A DNA stretch of 64,000 nt from contig JASAMV010006129.1 in the NCBI GenBank assembly GCA_030248065.1, forward strand, positions 1-64,000. The letters run 5' to 3'. This DNA is from Rhynchonema sp. JSB1_4 (lineage: Eukaryota; Nematoda; Chromadorea; Monhysterida; Xyalidae). A program made the position numbers and the translations under genes. Shown here one piece after another: positions 31,297-41,800 of this stretch (position 1 is the stretch's first letter; each line of letters starts with the position of its first letter). The notes under the pieces were generated by a model. That model searched no databases and was not told the DNA's origin. It was given only the letters and a program-made list of their open reading frames with translations.

Positions 31297-32091
31297 CAGT
31301 GTAGTTCCTGGTCCGGAGGAGGAGGCAGCGGACCCCTCTTTTTTCGGAGGGGGAGATAGTGTACCCAGGGTAGTACTTGGGGGGGGTCCTCCCCCCCAAA
31401 TTCATCTATCTATCGTCAACACTTTTTGATTTCATCTATCTATCGTCAACACATATGGGCAAATCTATCTATCGTCAACAAATTCTGGGAACAATCTATC
31501 TATCGTCAACACATTTCGACCCCAAAATGGGTATTTTTGCCTCAAAATGGCTCAAAATCGGTATTTTTTGTCCCAAATAGGCAAAAAATCGCGCGCTACG
31601 CGCGGATTTAGTGCATCTTAGTACATTTTCATTAATATTTACACATTATTACCAACTTAGTACACTATACTATACCTTGATTTTTGGCGACCCCCCCCCA
31701 CCATCTATCTATCGTCAACAAGTTTGGGTCGACCCCCCCCCCAGATTTCGGACTTGGGTCATCTATCTATCGTCAACACATTTCGGGTCCCAATCTATCT
31801 ATCGTCAACACCCTGACCAAGTACTACACTGAGTGTACCCCCGAAGGTGTTGAAGGGGGGAAGACCCAAATTCAGGAAAAGTCACTTTTTCAGGTTGAAA
31901 ATTTGACCTATTTTTGCCCCTTTCGGAAAAAATTCTTCACAAAAAGGGTATTTTAGCGACTTGACAACATTGACCTGAAAATCACACATTTTAGGCCTAA
32001 AAATGCCCATTTTGGGCCTAAAAATGTCTATTTAAGCAAAAATGGGGGGAGATAGTGCACCCGGAGGGGGAGATAAGGGGATAGTGTACCA
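31297..32091. mobile_element. CAGTGTAGTTCCTGG MITE with GATAGTGTACC array, right end missing
   Basis: Starts CAGTGTAGTTCCTGGTCCGG and carries GGGGGAGATAGTGTACC units on both sides of the common core, i.e. the same array variant as 19137-19511. Its right terminus is replaced by the start of the next copy at 32100. It hosts the element 31366-31831. Confidence 0.7.
31366..31831. mobile_element. hAT-like MITE, seven ATCTATCTATCGTCAAC repeats (copy 2)
   Basis: 466 bp, near-identical to 29667-30145 apart from homopolymer lengths and a few substitutions. Exact duplication AGTGTACC at 31358-31365 and 31832-31839, i.e. it landed in an array unit of its host element. Core hairpin CGCGCGCTACGCGCG at 31590-31604. 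Confidence 0.92.
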
Positions 32092-32099
32092 CCTGAGGG

Positions 32100-32690
32100 C
32101 AGTGTAGTAGTTCCTGGTCCGGCGCGGCGGTTAGTGTACCTACCCCTTTTTTCCGTGCGGCGGTTAGTGTACCTCCCTGGGGGGAAGGGGGGGAGACCCA
32201 AATTCAGGAAAAAGTCACTTTTTGAGGTAGAAAATTTGACCGATTTTTGCCCCTTTTTAGAAAAAGTTCTCCATAAAAAGGGTATTTTGGCGACTTTTGA
32301 CATCATTGACCTAAAAATCACCCATTTTAGGCCTAAAAATGCCCATTTTAGGCCTAAAAATGCCGGTTTTAGGCAAAAATTGAGGCGGTTACCGTAAAAA
32401 CCTAAATACAGCCCCCCCGGAATAGAGCCCCCCCCCGTAATACAGCCCCCCAAAATGGGGTCAGTGAATTAATAGACCCCCCCCCCCGGAATAGAGCCCC
32501 CCCCACCCACCACAACCAACAAAAACAAACCCCCCAAAAAACCCCCCCAAACCCCCCCCCACCCCCCAAACCCCCCCCTGGGGTCAGTGAATTAATAGAG
32601 CCCCCCCCTTCTATTTAGGTTTTTACGGTAGTGTACCTGGCGCGGCGGTCAGTGTACTGGTGTACCTTGGTCGCGGCGGTTTGCTGTAAT
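32100..32690. mobile_element. CAGTGTAGTTCCTGG MITE with GGCGGTTAGTGTACC array, right end eroded
   Basis: Begins CAGTGTAGTAGTTCCTGG (a 3-base TAG duplication in the terminus) and closely matches 24922-25270. It is interrupted by the TA-duplicating MITE at 32392-32628. After 32690 only remnants of another TA-type MITE end (GTAATAGAGCCCC, TATTTAGG) are visible. Confidence 0.65.
32392..32628. mobile_element. MITE with TA duplication (Tc1/mariner-like)
   Basis: 237 bp, perfect 17-bp termini CCGTAAAAACCTAAATA and complement, flanked by TA (32390-32391, 32629-32630). Removing it restores the host array unit GCGGTTAGTGTACC exactly. Interior is C-rich with two copies of GGGGTCAGTGAATTAATAGA. Confidence 0.82.
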
Positions 32691-32898
32691 AGAGCCCCTC
32701 TTTGTATTTAGGTTGAGTGATGAACGCATGTTTCTTTACAGAAGCCAGTGGTAAAAGCCATCGATCGACATCGAAGTGAGTGAGTACACACCGTCGGCTG
32801 GTTCGCCCGATTCTATTCGCCCCGAGCGGCTTCGGCCGCACCGCAGTTGTTCGCCGGGCGTTAGTAATTAAACGAAGAGAAAGAAATAGAAAATCATT

Positions 32899-35800
32899 AT
32901 GACGATCGCCACCGCTCAGTCGTCAACGTCATCGACAACGTCAGCAAACGAAAACAGCGACAAACCACAACAACAACAACATCAACAGAGTCTGGCATTT
33001 AAATTTAGCGTATTCACACGAAAAGATCTCGATTGTCGACCGTGGGAAGCTGTGTTTGTGACGGGAAACGTGGACGAACTCGGAGCTTGGGATCCGATGA
33101 AAGCCGTTGCGTTGACGAAAATATCCGAGGATAATGATAGGTTGGGTTTGAGGAATGAACTTTTTGTTTGCCAATTTCAGTTTGCAGTTACACCACAGTT
33201 AGTGGCATGAGTAAATCTGAGAACAGTGGTGTAGTTGGGAAATCAAAAAGTCAGGATACCGGAGACCCCAAATCCAAAATTTTCTGATACCGGATAGGGT
33301 TAGAGAGATGTCGGGTGTCGGGTGCCAAAAAAGTGTAGGTGTCGGGTGCCTCCAGATGTCGGGTGTCGGTTTTTTTGGGGCCCGACAGCTGACACTTACG
33401 GTTCAAAACATCAGTTTTGCTGACAGAAGAATCTTGAGAGAAAAGTTTCTTCGAACCAAATGTTTCCGAAGACGCAGAGTGTGACATTTTGGTGTTTATT
33501 TCGTGTGAAAAAACTTGAATTCAGTAACTTGGGCCAAAAATTGCACTAATGATGCAAATGAGCAAAAATTTGCCTGTTTTGGTCCAAAAACTAGGTGTCG
33601 GGTGTCGGGGTTTTTTGAAAACTTAGGTGTTGGCTGTTGGGTGTCGGTTTTTTTGGAACTGTCGGGTGTCGGCTTTTTTTCTGAGATGTCGGGTGTCGGG
33701 TACTTCCAGATGTCGGGTGTCGGGTACCCCCCCCCCCCCGACCTCTAACCCCAATACCGGATACCCAAAATGAAAAATCTCGGATTCCAGGGAGGGTTGC
33801 CCCCCAAAATGAAAAATCTCGGATACCCAGCGGGGGTTGATCAAAAAAGTTCAATTTTTTAGAGGAAAATTGAGCAAAATTGGTGTTGGAAGCGTAAAAA
33901 TTGTCATTTTTGGGGGTTATGCTTGCGCCAGCAAGCGATTTTGAGCATTTTGCAGGTAAAAATGGGTGATTTTTACGGTTTTCGGAAAAATTTTAGGATA
34001 GGATACCCCTGGACAAAAAATCAGGACACCGGATACCCCTGGGTGAAAAAATCAAGATACCGGATACTAGGGGGGTAGCCCCCCTTCCCCCCAACGACAC
34101 CACTGAATCTGAAAAACATCCACAAACACAAATGGCACATGACCAAGACGAAGGCAGGACAGATACGATCACCAAGTTTATATCAATGCAGGTCATCGCG
34201 TGTGTTTTCAGCACCACGTGGCACACTGACATTTCGGTGGCCAAATGCGCGCACACCTCGCTCGAATATCGTTATTTTGTCGTGCAATTGCTCTTGGATG
34301 GCGTCTCATCCGATCACAAAATGGTCATTCGTCGCTGGGAATTACACAAGAATCCGCGACGCAAATTGCTCAACTGGAAACACAAGGAGGTGGCGCACGT
34401 GCAGAACGATCGGTTCGGCGACTACAGCGGAGTCGGTGCGTGGAGGTGTTGCTTTTGTATTTGTTATTAGGTCAGTGATTTTATATTTGGAAAGTCCATT
34501 GAATTAACCAGCACTCTTCCTTTAGCTTTAAAAAAGCGTTTATTCCCTTACAGTGCTGTGGCTACTTTGGCGGGGCGGGTAGTTTACATAGGTGGAAAAA
34601 TCCGGGGCGGGTAGGGGGTAGTGTACCTGGAATCTTGGGGGGAATCCGGTTTGGGGGGAGGGGGAAGATTTTTCGGGGCTGGTAGGGTACCATACAAGTT
34701 TTTTTGGGTGCCTATTTTTATGTGCCATAAAGTACATATATCGCGCGCGATTTTTTGCACTTTTAATGGTTTCCGGTCGAAATTTGGGCATTTTTGACCG
34801 AAAAAAATGGTCATTTTGAGGGCAAAAACCGGGGCTGGTAGGGTACCAGAGCGGGGCGGGTAGGGGGGTAGTGTACCATGCCGGGGCGGGTAGGGTACCA
34901 TTGGGGGGATCCCCCTCCCCCAGCCACAGCACTGTTCCCTTAGTCATCTCAAAATGTCTCAGACGAGCCATGAATGCAGTAAACTTCTTACCGGACAACT
35001 TAGAAAATTGTTCAAACGTGTTTCCCAGAAATTGTGTCGTTTCCTTGGTTTGCTCATTCTGTTTTCAACAATCATAATAGCTCGTTAATTTCGATATTTT
35101 TAGACTGTCACGGGCAAGGTATTTAGCAGCTTTGGTGTTTGAAGGGGCCCTAGAGTGAGAGAGTGCGTGAATCTCGAGTGATGTGACAGTATTACCTAAA
35201 CGTTGTTTTACCTTTTTATGTTTAATCCCCGATTTTTGTACGCTTGGAGGTGGGTCGAATGATATTGTCATATCCAAATTTTTTGTTGTTTGGAACAGCG
35301 TAGGCCAATGAATAGTTAGGTCCATTCTATTATGTGTGATTGGCTTTCACAAATTCATGTTAGCCCCAGGTAGACGTGTGCCTGCATTATAATAGTTTGG
35401 ATTTGTTTCCATTTGCGGTGTGCAGTGCCAGTCAATTTTTTTTACTTTGTATTGCACAGTGACACGGAAATTACATTGACAGGACATAACGATGCCAAAT
35501 TAGAAAAAGGAAGCAAAAGAATCTTTGTTGAGTAATTTATTTAACCAAGGAGATCAGGAAATAGTCTAGATGTGTGCGTGCGTTGCATTACAACAGGGGT
35601 TGACGTGGGACAGGCCGGCAAAGTTGGCTTCGTTTGCACAAAGAAAAATATCGATGTAACTTTTAAGCCTTATAGAAATTATAATTTTCCAGTCGACCAC
35701 AATGCAACGACAGATGCTGGTTGGTTGACGCATCAATCCGAGGTTCGACTTCGCATGCACGGCGATGCGCTGCAATTCTTCAAAACCAAAGACAAAAACC

Positions 35801-38800
35801 GACTGCATCGCATTCGTGTCACCCCGATGGATCTCAGATTCAAAGAGGTTCGTTAGCTATGCCAACAATAATTTGTGCTTTTTATACGCTTTTTTGGCAA
35901 AGTATGGCAAAAAATAATCGCTATTTTATGATCACACTAATAATCCGCCCCTCCCTGTACTTGCTTGCGAGCACAGTACACAATTGACCACCAACGCGAG
36001 CACTCACACACGCAATACGTTAACTAACTGCAAGCTTAACTCAGCGTCTGTCCCGTTGAATCGCTAGACAGTTTTCCTCTAATGATTAAACTTAACGTGC
36101 ACACTTTTTCGGGTCAATGCTTTCTTCTGCACAGGGTTTTTTTTTCAAAATGCACTAGGTGCAACTTAGGTGCAACCCCCCAATTTTTAGGTGCAAGCTG
36201 GCCAAAGTAGGTGCAACCCCTATTTTGGACAAAAAACGCCAATTTTAGGCTTTTTTTGCCAGGTTGTGTGTTCAATGCTATTTGCGTGCTTTTAGAAGTT
36301 CAATAAAGTTGTAAAGCAATGAGTGCCTTTTCCTTTAGCAAAAGCAAACTTTCAGGGAAAGTTCAACATTTTGTAGCACATTTTGTACTAGTTTCATTCA
36401 GTGTAGTGGCAGGCCCATGTGTGGGAGGTAAGTATGATGCGGGGTTGGGACCGGAAGCGTGAGAGGTATGATTTTGGTCACCCAAAAAGGGAAAAAACAC
36501 CGTTTTTGTGATACAATTTTGGCCAAAAATTGAGGTAAAAGTAGTACTTTTTCAAAATTTTCGCCGAAAGTCGCCTAAAAATAGGTATTATGGGTGTGTT
36601 TGCGCGCGGAGCGCGCGATTTTTGGGAAAATAAGGTCGAAAAACACCGATTTTTGCCTTAAAAAGGTATAAAATTGCTTGTGAGAGGTATGATTTGGCGT
36701 TGTGAGAGGTAAGTACTCAACCCCCCTCGGGTTTTGTGGTAGGTAAGTACTGAGAGGGGGGGGGGTAACCCCCCCAACCCCCACCCCCCCAGCCACTACT
36801 ATGGTTTCATTATTGAGAACCGATTGAGAAGAAAACGAAACAGTAAAATTTTCATGTCACCATATCCACATTTGGGGGTCACATACGAATCAATTACTTT
36901 CGCTGTTCATTTACTTTGTGTGGGTATCTAATACTGTTGTCATGCTCTGCTCTAGTTCTAGTCAGTGTAGTTCCTGGGGGGAGGGGGGTCCCCTCCTAAG
37001 GTACACTAACCGCCGCGACCAAGGTACACTAGTACACTAACCGCCGCACCAGCGGTACACCAACCGCCGCAATTTTTGCCTAAAATAGGCATCTTTAGCC
37101 CAAGATGGGTATTTTTAGGCCTAAAATGGGTAACTTTCAGGTCAATGTTGTCAAAAGTCGCCAAAATACCCTATTTATGGAGAATTTTTTCCAAAAAAGG
37201 GCAAAAATATGTCAAATTATTGACCTCAAAGAAGGACGTTTTCTTGAATTTTGGTCTTCCCCCTCCTTCCCCCCACAGGGAGGTACACTAACCGCCGCAC
37301 CGAGTGGGTAGGTTCACTAACCGCCTCGCCGGACCAGGAACTACACTGATCCTAGTACAGCATGTATTTGTTTTGCTTCTTATCTCCAACACACCAGGTA
37401 CTAACTGTGTACGAAATCAATCAATCAGATCAATATTTTTTGTCGATGTCGACCAAATGCTTCGATGGAATTTATTGGAAGGAATGAAAAGCCGCGCAGC
37501 GCATTTTTTTGTTTCTAAGCTTTCCAACCTTAAAAGATGCTGTATAAATGCTAAATTAAGCAAATAAGGGCCCAAAATTTTAGGTGCAAGCTTGCACCTA
37601 ACCCTGAATTTTTAGGTGCAATTCTGATTTTTTAGGTGCAAATTGCACCTAAAAAGTGTCTAAAAAAAACTATGCTTCTGCACTTTTTAGCCCTCACATA
37701 ACGTCATCTGCTCATTAACGCAATGAAATCTAGGTGTATCACTACGACGAAACTGAGGCATACAGCCAAAGTTGCTCCGATCCTCAAAATGAATCGGCCT
37801 CTGCTGAAAATCGGCAGATGGATAAATCGGTGGTATCTGGTTGGCGACAACTGTCACTCATGGAACCAGACGTAATTCACTTGTTGTTGTTGTCGGGCTT
37901 GTGTGCTGCCGTTGTGTGTTCGTGAATCGTGAATGTGTGCTTTGCCGCTCAATGTGCTTTATGTGGACCAGGTTTGCTGTGTCGAATCTGCTTGGATCCT
38001 CGAAACGGTGCGTGTAATTGTGATGTGATGTGATCCAAGGACGTACTGGACAACCCCGGATCCCCGGATTAATCTGTGCCCTTTCTTATTCTTCGTCGCC
38101 CTCTCCCACCCTCAATGACGACTATGGCCGTTTGTTTGATTTCCTGTGATGAATTTAATTGCTGTGTGGTCTGCCCTTTTGCACTGAAAATGCCACGAAC
38201 ACCAGCCGTGCGGTGCGGGTACAACAGAAACCTCAACTGCCCTAACAAAAAAATCAAGAGTGTTTGTTGTCCATTCCTCAGCGGTAAACGCTACATGTCT
38301 TCTTCCCTTTTTTGAGTGGTCTCAGAGTCAGTTTATACATGTGTAGCTTCCATGCTCGCTCATAGCTCATACTGGTATTCTCAAATAGCGCGGTTACGCA
38401 GAGGCCAATGCTCCGAGAGTGACTCACTGTCGGGCAGAATTATGTGCCCTTTTTGTGTGGCTGACTGCACGCGCACGGTCGTATGAACGAAAATCTGATT
38501 TGAGAACAGCTCCTCCTCTCGAATTTGCATGTGTATTGCGGGCTGAAGCTTTGACCGTTAGTCAGCGCGTGCGAAAAACCGGAGCATTTCGACAACTAAA
38601 ATTGAGCTGGGCGCTCTTCGCTCAACATGGTTGTGTTTTGTTGGGAACGGTTCCGTAAACGCCATACAGCGCTTAGCGTAAAGCCACTTTGCCAGATGCC
38701 AATCTCGTGGGATTCTAGCCGCGGAAAGAGCGAAAAGAGCATTCGTATGGTGGAGAGAGGGAAGCATTTGTGTGGGGACGTTGGAAACTTTCTGGTTTCG

Positions 38801-41800
38801 GGATACTGTCACCACAGAGTGATATTAGGACAAAGCTCGTGCGGCATGACTAAGGGACTAACTAACTATAAATGGTACTGTGGACTAAAAACCATTGAAA
38901 TGATTTGAAATATTGCGTATTTTTATGCAATTAGTCAATTTAAGGTTTATTTTAAAAACGTGAGCATTGGTCTATCACTGTGTTATGCTGTGTACTTGTG
39001 GTGCGCTGAGCGAAAACGACAGCTAATTTCCTGGGTTGTACGCGAACTTTGTGTCGGATTTTTACATTGAGTTCAGTTCACTGGACCCGAAAGAAACTGC
39101 GCTAATTTTTTCTCTCCGAATTGCGCTAAATTAAATTTGCGTTGGTGCGTGTGCGTGTGTGCGCGCGTGAAGTAATGTATGTTTTGTGAATAAACTAAGG
39201 AGTACCGCTTGGATTGATATTTATGTCTATCGTAGCTCTTGCTCTACAAACGCAGGAGGGCCAGATAGCCAAAAAGGGACCAAATCTATGTTTTTTCCAT
39301 ACATGCTTGTTGACAGGCGAGGTGGCTTTCAGTGGCCGCGCTTTAGTCCACAATATTTCAGCACACGTTTTTGGTGTTTGCGCCGCTGGGCTACTGTCAG
39401 TCACTGTATGGTTTTTTGGTCTTTGCTCGCTTTAGAGCACACATGGAATAAGGGCTGGGTTGTTTTGTGTGACGTAGTTCCTGGCTTGTTTTTGTCAATA
39501 GGCCGGCCAGGGCGCACGTGGTACGCAGTTTGGTACTTTGACAAAGCGTTGTCAGACAATTTGAACAGATTTGGTCTGGCGGAAATTCCCGTCATGGCGG
39601 GTTCTTTGTGACATAAAGCGCGCAGCCCATAGGGGGTCGTCCAGTTTGTTAATATACGCGGGTGATGACTTCTGAAATATTCTTTTTTGGGATGGGCGTC
39701 TTTCGAAAATTGAACATTCAACGCCTTCTAGGCAATTAAGAGTAATTCATTAATGGATGTTTTTAGTTGGTCTGCTGCATATGGCACATGGGAATGTAGC
39801 ACATAAAACGACGGAGAAATTAGACACAGCAATTTTCCGTTCCATTGGTTAGTTAGTGCGCTGTTTGGTTTTTGATCGACGATCGACGTCATTATATTCG
39901 CTTGCAAATGAAGGATTTTGTTTATTTATACCTGGTGCGCCTGTGCTTGTTCTGTCGATTCCCTCGTGTGTAGTTGAGTGACAGTATTGTTGCGAAATGG
40001 TTATGTGCAAACAGGGACAAAGCATCTGGGAAAAAACATGAAATAAAATTTCAGAAAAGTCAAAAGAGTAAAAATTACCAGATTTATTTTTTTGCAGCCA
40101 GTCGAACAAGGCGGCCCGGTGGCGGCTGATGATGACGACAGTCGTCTGGTGACGCCGTCGGCGCCCTCCTACACTCCCATGCAACTGGCGGTGCGTAACT
40201 TGAACTACTGCTTGTGCTTGAGTTTTATGGCCTTACTCAACCTCAACTAAATACCTAATTATTCATCGTGCTTGGTCGACGTGGCGGCTTTTCATTTCTT
40301 GCGATCATACAGCTTTGGTTGTCTGCCAATGTCATGCTCATGCATGACCAGGTCGCGGTTACAGTCAACAGTCAAGTGAACTAGTGCACACTGATGCATT
40401 AAACATTACCACCACTATACGCTACGTGGGGCTGCCAAAATTCCGCTTAAAATATTCATCCTGTTTTTTGTTCTTCGCACAAAAGCGTTCAAAATTGCTA
40501 TCTGCTGGCCCAGATAGTAATCGTATATGCAGCTAAGTCTGTCAAGGTTAGAAGGAAACAAGAGCATCAGGGCATTATGCGCCTTTTTTCTCTAACGTGT
40601 TCTACGCGCCAGAAGGCTGTCGCACTTGCGTCACCTGTCTAAATCTTGTTAGCAACAAGCAACGTCATCTGTGTCCCAGCACGTTGTGTCACTGCTGTGA
40701 AATTTGACGCCAAACTTATCTGGCACCCAATGTTATGCGCTTTTGAGAGGGGCTGGTAAATTGCTGTGGGATTGCTTAACGCAGAAAGCCGTGCTCAGCG
40801 CACACGGCCGAGGGAGAAGCAACAGGGGACTGCATGAGAACGCACATTTTACAAATAAATCTATACTACTAAAACAGGAAGACGTATGTATGTATGTCTG
40901 TGGCCCCCTCCTCGGAAGGGCGGACGGGTCAATTTTCACGGGTAGCTTTGGGTATGCTAACGGGTCTTCGGGGGGGGGGGGGGCACGGCACGGGCGCGGC
41001 GCTGTAGCCGGGCCGTAGGCACGGGTCCCGTCTAGTAGGTACGTAATAGTAGTACCCAACCCACAATGAAGAAAGCGTGAGCCTCACTTTGGTTTCCGCG
41101 TGTGTGGTCTAGGCCTGCTTTGTCCACGTAAGCAGACAGGTTCTGCGAGAGCCACTGCATTGAGAAAGGGAACGAAGGTCTTGTGTATTATCAACACAAG
41201 AATATTGTGCTGTGTGGTTTGAACACGGGGATATGGTTGGTCCGGGCAAGAAAGCTGGCTGGCTAAATTTGGGGATAATCCTCCCTCCAAGTTTGGGGAT
41301 AGTATATCACTGGTTTGAACTCGCACCTTTCCAACAGCTAAATTCCAAGAAGGGAAATTATTTCTCAGAACGTACAAAACCGCAGTGCAAATCTACAACA
41401 ATATTCACATTTATTCATTTCCTTCCAGTGCCTGAACGACTCTGCAACCAAGGGCGTCTTCCAAGATCAGAACGCCAAAGGTCGTCTGTTCGTTGGCAGT
41501 TCCGATTTTTTCGTCTTTCGAACGCAGTCGATTTCCACCGAAAACTTGGTACGAACTGGGTTTTTGTGACATAAATGATTCTAATAATAATCTGTCTATC
41601 TAATAATTTCTTTTACTTTTCATTCGCGTTTCCCTGATGACAATTCAGGCTTTCCTCATCGATATATTCTACGATCCACTTGATCAACTCAACAATCCGC
41701 CTGCATCGTCTGTCAGTGAATCCGCGAGTGGAGCATCGCTGGAACAAGATGCGCCCCGAGTTAATGCAACCAGAGCTCCTGATTCGCAGGTTGGTAGCAT

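Larger units (their letters stand above)
36132..37674. mobile_element. hAT-like element with TTTTAGGTGCAA arrays, hosting two younger MITEs
   Basis: Ends CAGGGTTTTTTTTT and AAAAAAAACTATG, exact 8-bp duplication CTTCTGCA at 36124-36131 and 37675-37682. TAGGTGCAA units cluster near both ends (36155-36220, 37580-37645). The nested elements 36399-36803 and 36963-37348 account for more than half its length. It lies in GPCPD1 intron 3 and stops 59 bases before exon 4. Confidence 0.75.

Noticed and set aside
29661..31839. Regular repeats of 17 bases with spacers as a CRISPR-like array
   Set aside because: The repeats are split around a core and lie within elements bounded by inverted ends and 8-bp duplications in a eukaryotic genome.
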